Below are positions 9,601 through 16,360 of a DNA stretch of 64,000 nucleotides, piece after piece. The stretch is from Actinoallomurus spadix (GTDB lineage Bacteria > Actinomycetota > Actinomycetes > Streptosporangiales > Streptosporangiaceae). The stretch's first letter is position 1. Each line of letters starts with the position of its first letter. The stretch spans positions 1-64,000 of the forward strand of contig NZ_JAMXMX010000013.1 of assembly GCF_024055725.1 (NCBI RefSeq), read 5' to 3'. The position numbers were made by a program, and so were the translations under genes. The notes under the pieces were generated by a model, which was not told the origin of the DNA, did no database searches, and saw nothing but the letters and a program-made list of their open reading frames with translations.

Positions 9601-10560
9601 CGGATGGGCGACCCGATGGACTCGGAGGTCGACGCCCGCAGCGCGGCGGGCGTGCCGCGCGTCCCCGGACGCGGCATCACCCGTGACAGCAAGCTGCACT
9701 TCCTCACGGCGCTGCCGCGCATCGACTCGGTGGAGAGCGCCGACGACCTCGCCGACGGCGTCGCGGGTCTGGTCGCCGCGGTGCGCGAGAGCTGGACCGG
9801 CCCGGCCGCGCCGCCGGTGCGGATGCTGCCGGCCCAGCTGAGCGTGCGGGAACTGCCGGCGCCCGAGGGCGACTTCCGGGTGCCGATCGGCCTGGATGAG
9901 GAACGGCTCTCCCCCGTCGTGCACGACTTCGCCGAGAACCCGCACATGGTGGTCGTCGGCGACACCGAGAGCGGCAAGACGAACCTGCTGCGGCTGGTCG
10001 CCCGCGCCGTCACCGAGCGGTACACGCCCGCGGAGGCCCGCATCATGCTGGTCGACTATCGCCGCGAGCTGGTCGAGGCGGTTCCGGGGGAGTACCGGCT
10101 CGGGCACGCGGTCTCGATCGACGCGCTCCGTGAGCTCGTCACCGGGGCGGGCCAGGCGATCAAGGCCCGCGTGCCGGGACCGGACATCACCCCCGCCCGG
10201 ATGAGGCTCGCCGACTGGTGGAGCGGGCCCCGGCTGTTCATCCTGGTCGACGACTACGACATGGTCGGAGCCGGCCCCATGCAGCATCCGTTCGACCCTC
10301 TCCTCGACCACCTGGCGCTCGGGTGGGAGGTCGGGCTGCACCTGGTCGTCGCCCGTGCCGCCGCGGGCGCCGGCCGTGGCCTGGGCGAGATGATGATGCG
10401 CCGCCTGCAGGAGGTCAACACGCCGTCCCTGTTGATGTCCTGCCCGCCCGACGAGGGATACCTCTTCGGCAACGTCAAGGGCCGCATCCTGCCGCCCGGC
10501 CGGGCGGTCCGGATCGCCCGGCGCAAGGCCGTGCAGATCCAGACGGCGATGCTCGACTGA
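6613..10560 (+). CDS. eccC: T7SS motor ATPase EccCa-EccCb fusion (FtsK/SpoIIIE type)
   Basis: EccC drives export of WXG100 substrates. The start is TTG at 6613, eight bases behind AGGAGG; the in-frame sequence upstream lacks family features. The 1315-residue protein has two membrane helices (about residues 38-85) and then three FtsK-like ATPase domains. Their Walker A motifs are GATGSGKSE (about 484), GGPQSGKST (about 833) and GDTESGKTN (about 1116). The Walker B motifs are LFVVVDEF, VFIVIDGW and LFILVDDY. It is therefore a single-chain EccC, as in many Actinobacteria, rather than the split EccCa/EccCb of ESX-1. It faces away from eccD/eccB/esx and ends in a convergent hairpin region shared with the sigma factor gene. 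Confidence 0.96.
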   Translation: MSFVLFRRPMRRRPPEMPEGELALQEPPTLPETVPDNSAIWTYLPMALMSMAMVMMYMSRGSGAKNTFVPLSLGLMVLAAAGMLVGQGMRKSSERREKLKGTRRDYLRYLSQTRRKVRAAVREQQRALSWRHPAPQTLWSMVGTTRMWERRPSDPDFAEARLAVGDQKLGLRLAPATTKPVQDLEPLTAHALRGFIRAYSTVPDQPTAVYLQSWARVLFRGDEARIRGAVRAMIAQLALFHSPDDLWIAVCVAPDRLAEWEWVKWLPHNLSPHDSDAAGQVRMIALDFPELEGMLGAEFWERPAYDPEAMPAREEPYTVLIVDGGTVPAGHTLDGPGLRNVVVLDLSGALTWRPGRTTLRLDVNDGELNLVRTDRERKEQFTLLGRPDDLGVRAATALARRLAPYRLGVGSDSTEPLSATTDLATLLGIPDLYRHDPQTLWNKRTAAERLKVPIAVGVDGKPVELDIKESAQGGTGPHGMLIGATGSGKSELLRTLVLAMALTNSSETLNFVLVDFKGGATFLGLDELPHVSAVITNLADEAALVARMRDALHGELMRRQELLRAAGNYVSALEYEKARAAGTPLEPLPSLFVVVDEFSELLAAHRDFMELFVMIGRLGRSLGVHLLLASQRLDEGRMHQLESHLSYRIGLRTFSAMESRGVLGVPDAHQLPPQPGSGFLKTGVEALTRFRAAYSSGPYRPRGRTDQARVASQVVPWSASRVVQTQPLPVDETPEEPEETGETLLSVAVDRLRDAGPPAHQVWLPPLDLPPTLDQILPPLAPDDRFGLTTADSELRGGLTVPVAIVDRPFEQIRDLLVVDLSGAGGHVAIAGGPQSGKSTLVRTLITALALTHTPREVQFYCLDFGGGTLAGLSGLPHVAGVASRLDEERVGRTIAEVTALLADREQFFLHNGIDSMVTYRRRRAAGEFADEPHGDVFIVIDGWSTVRQDFDRYIQTFSAIAARGLSFGIHLIVTTARWVELTAAVRDQAATHLELRMGDPMDSEVDARSAAGVPRVPGRGITRDSKLHFLTALPRIDSVESADDLADGVAGLVAAVRESWTGPAAPPVRMLPAQLSVRELPAPEGDFRVPIGLDEERLSPVVHDFAENPHMVVVGDTESGKTNLLRLVARAVTERYTPAEARIMLVDYRRELVEAVPGEYRLGHAVSIDALRELVTGAGQAIKARVPGPDITPARMRLADWWSGPRLFILVDDYDMVGAGPMQHPFDPLLDHLALGWEVGLHLVVARAAAGAGRGLGEMMMRRLQEVNTPSLLMSCPPDEGYLFGNVKGRILPPGRAVRIARRKAVQIQTAMLD

Positions 10561-10568
10561 GGGTGAGA

Positions 10569-10658
10569 GAGCGGCGCCGCTCCGTCCGGCACAGGCTCAC
10601 GAGAGCCGGCGTGCCGGTGGTCCCCGCGGGGGCTTGGGAGACCGGAGCGGCGCCGCTC
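10569..10658. terminator. Two copies of a 14-bp palindrome between convergent eccC and sigma genes
   Basis: GAGCGGCGCCGCTC occurs at 10569-10582 and again at 10645-10658. Each copy is self-complementary and, being identical, can also pair with the other across about 62 bases. The first begins 8 bp after the eccC stop and the second overlaps the stop codon of the sigma factor gene, so they probably serve as a bidirectional terminator. Confidence 0.65.
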
Positions 10659-11217
10659 AGTCCATCGCGGCGCCGTCGCGCAGGGACGCGCGCAGCGCGC
10701 GTATCGCGTAGTGGGCGCGGGACTTGACCGTTCCCGGCGCGAGGCCGAGCGCGGTGGCCGTCTGCTCCACGCTGTAACCGAGGTAGTACGTGTAGATCAG
10801 GACCTCGCGCTGCGGCTCGGTGAGCTCGCTCATGACCTCGAGCACCGCCTGGAGCGTGACGACGCGCTCGGCCGGATCCGGCTCGGCATGCTCTTCGGCC
10901 TCGCCGTCACCGACCTCGTTCGGCCGGGCCTGCCGGGCGCGGTACTGGTCGATCACGAGCCGGCGCGCGACGGTGAACAGCCAGGTGCGAACACGATCCG
11001 ACGTGGGGTCGAGGATCTCACGGTGCTGCCAGGCCCGTATGGCGGTCTCCTGGACGATGTCCTCGGCCCGGTACCGGTCGCCGTTGCAGAGCCGGAGCAC
11101 GAAGTTGAGGAGCACGGCGCCGTGCCGCTCGTACAGCGTGCGCGAGAAGGCGTCGCCGTGCGACGGATCATGCTGTCGAGCCGGGACCACACGCGGAAGG
11201 TCCTGCCATCGCGGCAT
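10657..11217 (-). CDS. ECF-type RNA polymerase sigma factor (sigma-70 family)
   Basis: This 186-residue protein contains sigma region 2 (FVLRLCNGDRYRAEDIVQET to TWLFTVARRLVIDQYR, about residues 38-95) and region 4 (LTEPQREVLIYTYY and a helix-turn-helix around YSVEQTATALGLAPGTVKSR). The start at ATG 11217 has GGAGAG five bases upstream; earlier in-frame starts lack a site. Region 2 recognises the -10 element and region 4 the -35. No anti-sigma gene sits beside it, unlike most ECF loci. It lies between eccC and the mycosin gene, which suggests, but does not show, control of this T7SS locus. Confidence 0.9.
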   Translation of the reverse strand: MPRWQDLPRVVPARQHDPSHGDAFSRTLYERHGAVLLNFVLRLCNGDRYRAEDIVQETAIRAWQHREILDPTSDRVRTWLFTVARRLVIDQYRARQARPNEVGDGEAEEHAEPDPAERVVTLQAVLEVMSELTEPQREVLIYTYYLGYSVEQTATALGLAPGTVKSRAHYAIRALRASLRDGAAMD

Positions 11218-11510
11218 GGCTACTCTCCGGGCCACCGCCGGTGGCCGGCCCAGCACTCGGCTGCGCATCATGAAAGGCGGCCTCATTCTCACCATTCGTC
11301 ATCCTGCGGTCGGCCCCGGCGCCCCATGACATCTGCGGATGATGAAGCAACGACGATCAAGTGGGAGGCTTGGCGGATCCTTGCCGCCGAACTTCCGGCA
11401 TCGACTTTCGGTGTCGAGTCCACGTGCCACGTGCGCCCTTCCCGTGCGGGTTCCGGCGTGGATGCCGGACCGCTGCGAGAGACGCTAGAGATCAAGCCAT
11501 ACCGGGATCA

Positions 11511-12767
11511 TCACGCCGGAGTGGACACCTTCGGTAGCTCTCTCGGGGGACCGCCGCCGGCCGGCCGCCAGCCTCGGGCCCGGCCGAGCGGCACGATCAC
11601 CGCCGCGCACGCGATGAGGGCCACGAGCCCGCCCCCGACCGAGGCGACGACCAGCGCACGGGTACGAACGGCGTGCGAGGAGGCCCGGGCGGACAGCCGC
11701 AAAGAGTCCGCCGGCATCGGCCGGGCCGTCACCGGGGACGACACCTCCGCCACGGCGGCGTACGGGTCCAGGACGGGCCTGGCCGCGGGGTAGGCGGACG
11801 CGACGAGCCGGTTCGCCACCTCGGCCGCCGTCAACCGGGGCTGGTACGCGCGCACCAGCGCGGCCGTACCGGCGACGAACGCGGCGGCCAGCGAGGAACC
11901 GGACCCGATGTAGTTCCCGGCGCCCTTGGGACCGATGCTCACGACGGCGTCGCCGGGCGCGGCCAGGTCGGCGGCGAAGACGTTCGGCGCCCCTTTCGGG
12001 CGTGCGCCGTCCGGCCCGAAGTCCTCCACCGCGACCACCTGCGGGATGAAGGCGGGGAAGTAGGGTTGCGCGGGCGGCGCCGAGGCCGCCCCGCCGGCCG
12101 AGCCGGGCACCGCGTCCGGCACGGCGGGTGCGACCACGACGGCGTCCTTGCCGGTCGCGTAGGCGACCGCGGCCGTCAGCTCGGCCCGGCCCTCGGTCAG
12201 GGCCGCGCCGACGTACACGACGCGGGCGCCGCGGTCGACGGCGGCCCGGATGCCCGCGGCGACCGCGCCCGGCGAGGCGACGCCGTTCCTGCCGGTGCCG
12301 CGTACGGCGAGGATCTGCGCCCCAGGGGCGATCCCGCCTCCGGTCGCGTCCTCGGCGCGTCCCGCGATCAGGCCGGCCGCGAAGGATCCGTGCCCGACGC
12401 AGTCCTGCCCGGCGTCTCCCACCGCGGTGACCCGGCCGGCCAGCGCGGGGACGTTCGCGGCCACGCCGGTGTCCACGACGCCGACGGTGACTCCGCTACC
12501 GTCACTGAGCTCACGGACCCGGGACACCCCGAGCGCGCTCATCGTCCACGGCTGCGCGTGTGCCTCGGTCGAGGACGCGCCGGTGCACGACCCGCCGGAT
12601 GCGAGCACCGATGGTATGACGGGGAGGCCGACAGGGCCGGGCGCGACGCCAGGGGGTCGTTCGTACGCCATGGCCGCCGCGACTCCGGGGAAGGCGGAGA
12701 CGAGAAGCGAGGCCGTGGCGGTGGCCACCGACGCCACAGCGCGCAGGCGCAGGAGGACACGTCGCAT
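11511..12767 (-). CDS. mycP: Mycosin-like S8 serine protease of the T7SS, oxyanion Asn not seen
   Basis: Mycosins are membrane-anchored subtilases needed for ESX export. The 418-residue protein has an N-terminal signal sequence (residues about 1-32) and a single C-terminal membrane helix (about 368-393) followed by a basic tail. The triad residues can be placed: Asp in VGVVDTGV, His in GHGSFAAG and Ser in GSGSSLAAA. Two motifs are degenerate. The usual GTSxAAP is G-S-S-L-A-A-A, and the segment that normally reads VVAAAGN reads VVVAPAVPDA, so the oxyanion-hole Asn appears to be absent. It may be a poor or inactive protease kept for complex stability (inference). It is upstream of the sigma gene on the same strand. 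Confidence 0.88.
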   Translation of the reverse strand: MRRVLLRLRAVASVATATASLLVSAFPGVAAAMAYERPPGVAPGPVGLPVIPSVLASGGSCTGASSTEAHAQPWTMSALGVSRVRELSDGSGVTVGVVDTGVAANVPALAGRVTAVGDAGQDCVGHGSFAAGLIAGRAEDATGGGIAPGAQILAVRGTGRNGVASPGAVAAGIRAAVDRGARVVYVGAALTEGRAELTAAVAYATGKDAVVVAPAVPDAVPGSAGGAASAPPAQPYFPAFIPQVVAVEDFGPDGARPKGAPNVFAADLAAPGDAVVSIGPKGAGNYIGSGSSLAAAFVAGTAALVRAYQPRLTAAEVANRLVASAYPAARPVLDPYAAVAEVSSPVTARPMPADSLRLSARASSHAVRTRALVVASVGGGLVALIACAAVIVPLGRARGWRPAGGGPPRELPKVSTPA

Positions 12768-12924
12768 GCGCTTAGCGTAGAGACCCGATCTTGTCGTTCT
12801 CTTGTCGGACGAGCCCAGTATTCTCGCTGGTCACACTGCTCGTCGGCGAGGGTGTCAAGCGGCCCGCGCGAACGGCATGATGGTGGTCTCGTCGACACCC
12901 CCACCGCCCCAAGGAGGGTTCAGC

Positions 12925-15900
12925 GTGTCTCGGCAGTTGCTCACTGTCTCCCCGGAGGAGCCGGGTGCTTTCCGGACGATCGAGGAGGCGCTGGCGGCGG
13001 CACGTACCGGGTCGGTCATCCGTATCCGGCCCGGCCGATACCCCGAAAGCCTTTTCATCCGGACCCGGGTCACGATCGTGGCCGACGGGGAACGGGGCAG
13101 TGTCGAGATCTGCCCACGGAGCGGCACCGCGGTGATGCTCGTGGCGGACGCCGTGATGCTCACGGACCTCACGCTGCGCGGTGGCGGCGACGACGTGCCG
13201 GTCGTCGACGCCGCGCGCGGGCAGGTCGCGATGGAGGGCTGCACCGTGGCCGGGTCCGGCTGGACGGCCGTGCTGGCCCGCGGGTCCGGTTCGCTCGCGA
13301 TGCGCGGCTGCCGGGTCACCAACGCCGATGGCGCGGGCATCGTCGACACCGCGGACACGGCCAGCGTCATCGAGGACTGTCTCATCGAGAACCTCGGCAC
13401 CTCCGCCGTCGTGCTGGGCGAGAAGTCCCGGTCGAGGATCCGGGGCTGCCGGCTGCGGGACGCCCGCGGCAACGGCGTGCTCGCCAACGGCGAGGCCCAG
13501 GGCGTGATCGAGGACTGCGAGATCTCCACGACCTCCAAGCCGGCCATCGCCCTCGAAGGCGACAGCGCCACGCGGATCGTGCGGACGAGCGTCCGCGACT
13601 GCGCGACCGGCGTGTACGTCACCAGCGTGGCGCGCCCGGAGCTGGAGGAGGTCACGGTCACCGACATCACCGCCGGTTCCGGCATCGTGCTGGTCGGAGG
13701 CGCGGATCCGCTGCTGCGGCGCTGCCGGACGGCCCGTACGAAGAACAGCGGCCTGTCCGTCACCGAACGCTCGCGCGGCACGTTCGAGGAATGCGAGTTC
13801 GCCGGGTCGGCCGCGCCCGCGATCAGGGTCGCGGGGTCCAGCTCGCCGACGCTGATCGCCGCGACGGTGCGCGAGTGCGCCGACGCGTCCGCGTCCGTCC
13901 TGCTGACCGAGGAGTCCGTCGCGGAGCTGGACCGGCTGGAGGTCGTGGACGCCGCCGGCACGGCGATCGCCATCCGATCCGGCGCCAACCCGCTCATTCG
14001 CAACGCGACGATCACCGCGCCCGGCGGGACCGGCGTCGAGGTCACGAGCGACGGACGCGGGCGGCTGGAGCGCTGCGTCGTCGAGCGGGCCGGCGGCGCC
14101 GCCGTGCGCATCGCGGGCGGGGGCAACGTCTCCTTGCACGACTGCGACCTCCGCTCCCCCGGCGACGCAGGGATCGCCGTCGACTCCGGTGGGATCGGCC
14201 TGGCCCAGGACTGCGCGATCTCCGGGAGCGACGCCTCCGGCGTGGTCGTACGCGAGGGCGGCGACCTGAACCTCACCCGGGCGCGGATCGACGGCTCCGG
14301 GGCCCACGGCGTGCTCCTCACGGCCGGCGCGCGGGCCACGCTCGCGGACTGCGAGATCACCGGGAGCGTCGGCGACGGCGTCCGGGTCGACACCGTGGAG
14401 GCCGTCACCGTCACCGGCTGTGCCGTACGCGACAACCGCGGTGCCGGGCTGCGGCAGTCCCGCCCCGGCCGGCTGACCGTGCGCGACCTGGACGGCTCCG
14501 GGAACGCCGTCCCCGACTCCTGGGGCGACGAGGTCGCCACGGAGACCGCGGGCGCGCCGGACGGCAAGGACACCCGCGTGCCCGCACCCTCCGGGCCGCT
14601 GGAGGAGCTCGAGTCCCTCATCGGGCTCGAAGGCGTGAAACGGCAGGTGCGCGCGCTCGTCAACCTGAACCAGCTCTCGCAGCGCCGGGCCCGGCTCGGC
14701 ATGCCGGTCCCGCCGATGAGCCGGCACCTGATCTTCGCGGGCCCGCCCGGCACCGGCAAGACCACGGTCGCCCGGCTGTACGGCGGGATCCTCGCCTCCC
14801 TCGGCCTGCTGCCCTCCGGGCATCTGGTGGAGGTCTCCCGGGCCGACCTGGTCGCCCAGTACGTCGGCGCCACGGCCATCAAGACGACCGAGGCGTTCAA
14901 CGAGGCGCTCGGTGGCGTCCTGTTCATCGACGAGGCCTACACCCTCGTCACCGAGGGCAGAGGCAACGCGCACGACTTCGGCCGCGAGGCCATCGACACG
15001 CTCGTGAAGCTGATGGAGGACCACCGCGACGAGGTCGTCGTGGTGGCGGCCGGCTACACCGCCGAGATGCAGGCGTTCCTGTCCGCCAACCCTGGCATGG
15101 CCTCGCGGTTCAGCCGGACCATCGAGTTCACCAACTACTCGGTCGACGAGCTCGTCACGATCACCGAGAGGCTCTGCGAGAGCCACCGCTACGAGCTGCA
15201 CCCGACCACCCGGCAGGCGCTGGCCGCGCACTTCGAGCGGATGCCGCGGGACGCGACCTTCGGCAACGGCCGTACCGCGCGTCTCGTCTTCGAGGAGATG
15301 ATCGAGCGGCAGGCGTTCCGGCTCGCGTCCATGACCGACCCGGCCGAGAGCGACCTCACCCTGCTGATGCCGGAGGACGTCAGCGACGCCGCGGCCATGG
15401 AGGACACGGTGGGCGCGGAGCGCGAGACACTGCTGGCCCGGCTGCGGGACATGGTCGGCCTGGCCGGCGTGAAACGCGAGGTGAAGGACATCGTCGACCT
15501 CCTCGCGACGGCCAAGCAGCGGGAGGCGGCCGGGCTGCCCGTGCCCCGGCTCAGCCGGCATCTCGTCTTCACCGGATCGCCCGGCACCGGCAAGACCACC
15601 GTCGCCCGGCTCTACGCCGAGCTGCTGCACAGCCTCGGAGTGCTCCCGCGCGGTCAGCTCATCGAGGTGGCGCGCGCCGACCTCGTGGGCCGTTACGTCG
15701 GCCACACGGCGCAGCTCACCAAGGAGGTGTTCGAGCGCGCGCTGGGCGGTGTGCTCTTCATCGACGAGGCGTACACCCTGACCCCCGAGGGGGCGTCCAA
15801 CGACTTCGGCCGGGAGGCGGTCGAGACCCTGCTGAAGCTGATGGAGGACCACCGCGACGAGGTGGTGGTCATCGTCGCCGGCTACACCGAGGAGATGCGG

Positions 15901-16239
15901 CGCTTCCTGAACTCCAACCCCGGGCTCGCCTCCCGGTTCTCGCGGCAGGTGAAGTTCGAGGACTACAGCACCGACGAGCTCGTCACCATCATGGAGAACC
16001 AGGCCGCGGCGGCCGGCTACGAATGCGCTCCCGGGACGCTCGCGGTGTTGCGCGACCACCTCGACGCCCTGCCACGGGACCGGACCTTCGGCAACGCCCG
16101 TCTCATCCGCCAGCTCCTGGAGACGATGATCACCCACCAGGCGAGGCGGCTCGGCCGGATGCGGTCGCCCGGCGTGGCTGACCTGCGCCTCCTGCTCCCC
16201 GAGGACCTGCCCTCCGCGAACACCCCCAGCCCGCGCTGA
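12925..16239 (+). CDS. Right-handed beta-helix protein fused to two CbxX/EccA-like AAA+ domains
   Basis: This 1104-residue protein starts at GTG 12925, seven bases behind AAGGAGG. Residues about 1-540 are a long series of 22-24-residue rungs with D-C-x-I / G-C-x-V patterns (for example RGCRVTNADGAGI), typical of NosD/pectate-lyase-like parallel beta-helices. Two AAA+ modules of the CbxX/CfqX class follow. The first has Walker A GPPGTGKTT at 606 and Walker B VLFIDEAY at 665; the second has GSPGTGKTT at 884 and VLFIDEAY at 943. Each has an SRFSR arginine-finger segment. Mycobacterial EccA is TPR plus one AAA+ of the same class, so this is probably the cytosolic EccA-like ATPase of this T7SS, with a beta-helix in place of TPR. 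No signal peptide is seen. Confidence 0.9.
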   Translation: MSRQLLTVSPEEPGAFRTIEEALAAARTGSVIRIRPGRYPESLFIRTRVTIVADGERGSVEICPRSGTAVMLVADAVMLTDLTLRGGGDDVPVVDAARGQVAMEGCTVAGSGWTAVLARGSGSLAMRGCRVTNADGAGIVDTADTASVIEDCLIENLGTSAVVLGEKSRSRIRGCRLRDARGNGVLANGEAQGVIEDCEISTTSKPAIALEGDSATRIVRTSVRDCATGVYVTSVARPELEEVTVTDITAGSGIVLVGGADPLLRRCRTARTKNSGLSVTERSRGTFEECEFAGSAAPAIRVAGSSSPTLIAATVRECADASASVLLTEESVAELDRLEVVDAAGTAIAIRSGANPLIRNATITAPGGTGVEVTSDGRGRLERCVVERAGGAAVRIAGGGNVSLHDCDLRSPGDAGIAVDSGGIGLAQDCAISGSDASGVVVREGGDLNLTRARIDGSGAHGVLLTAGARATLADCEITGSVGDGVRVDTVEAVTVTGCAVRDNRGAGLRQSRPGRLTVRDLDGSGNAVPDSWGDEVATETAGAPDGKDTRVPAPSGPLEELESLIGLEGVKRQVRALVNLNQLSQRRARLGMPVPPMSRHLIFAGPPGTGKTTVARLYGGILASLGLLPSGHLVEVSRADLVAQYVGATAIKTTEAFNEALGGVLFIDEAYTLVTEGRGNAHDFGREAIDTLVKLMEDHRDEVVVVAAGYTAEMQAFLSANPGMASRFSRTIEFTNYSVDELVTITERLCESHRYELHPTTRQALAAHFERMPRDATFGNGRTARLVFEEMIERQAFRLASMTDPAESDLTLLMPEDVSDAAAMEDTVGAERETLLARLRDMVGLAGVKREVKDIVDLLATAKQREAAGLPVPRLSRHLVFTGSPGTGKTTVARLYAELLHSLGVLPRGQLIEVARADLVGRYVGHTAQLTKEVFERALGGVLFIDEAYTLTPEGASNDFGREAVETLLKLMEDHRDEVVVIVAGYTEEMRRFLNSNPGLASRFSRQVKFEDYSTDELVTIMENQAAAAGYECAPGTLAVLRDHLDALPRDRTFGNARLIRQLLETMITHQARRLGRMRSPGVADLRLLLPEDLPSANTPSPR

Positions 16240-16308
16240 TCCGGTGCCGCCCGGGCGCGCTCCGCTCCCCGGGCGGCACCGGAACCACATCGCGCTGACC
16301 CCTGAAAC

Positions 16309-16360
16309 GTGACATCCCGTCACCTAAAAGTCACATTGGCACTATCTTCTTCAAATGTGA
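16309..16360 (+). promoter_or_regulatory. Inverted repeats in front of the LuxR regulator
   Basis: GTGACatcccGTCAC occupies 16309-16323, and TCACATT (16331-16337) is matched by AATGTGA (16354-16360) across 16 bases. Between them TATCTT (16343) could serve as a -10. The second arm covers the GTG at 16357 that is the likely start, which fits a leaderless, autoregulated promoter. No transcription data support this. Confidence 0.35.

Noticed and set aside
6343-10341. Minus-strand open frame of 1332 codons
   Set aside because: It lies entirely opposite eccC, which has Walker motifs and a ribosome site. Antisense frames stay open in high-GC DNA.
12772-16323. Minus-strand open frame of 1183 codons
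   Set aside because: It is antisense to the beta-helix/AAA+ gene, with no recognisable domain.
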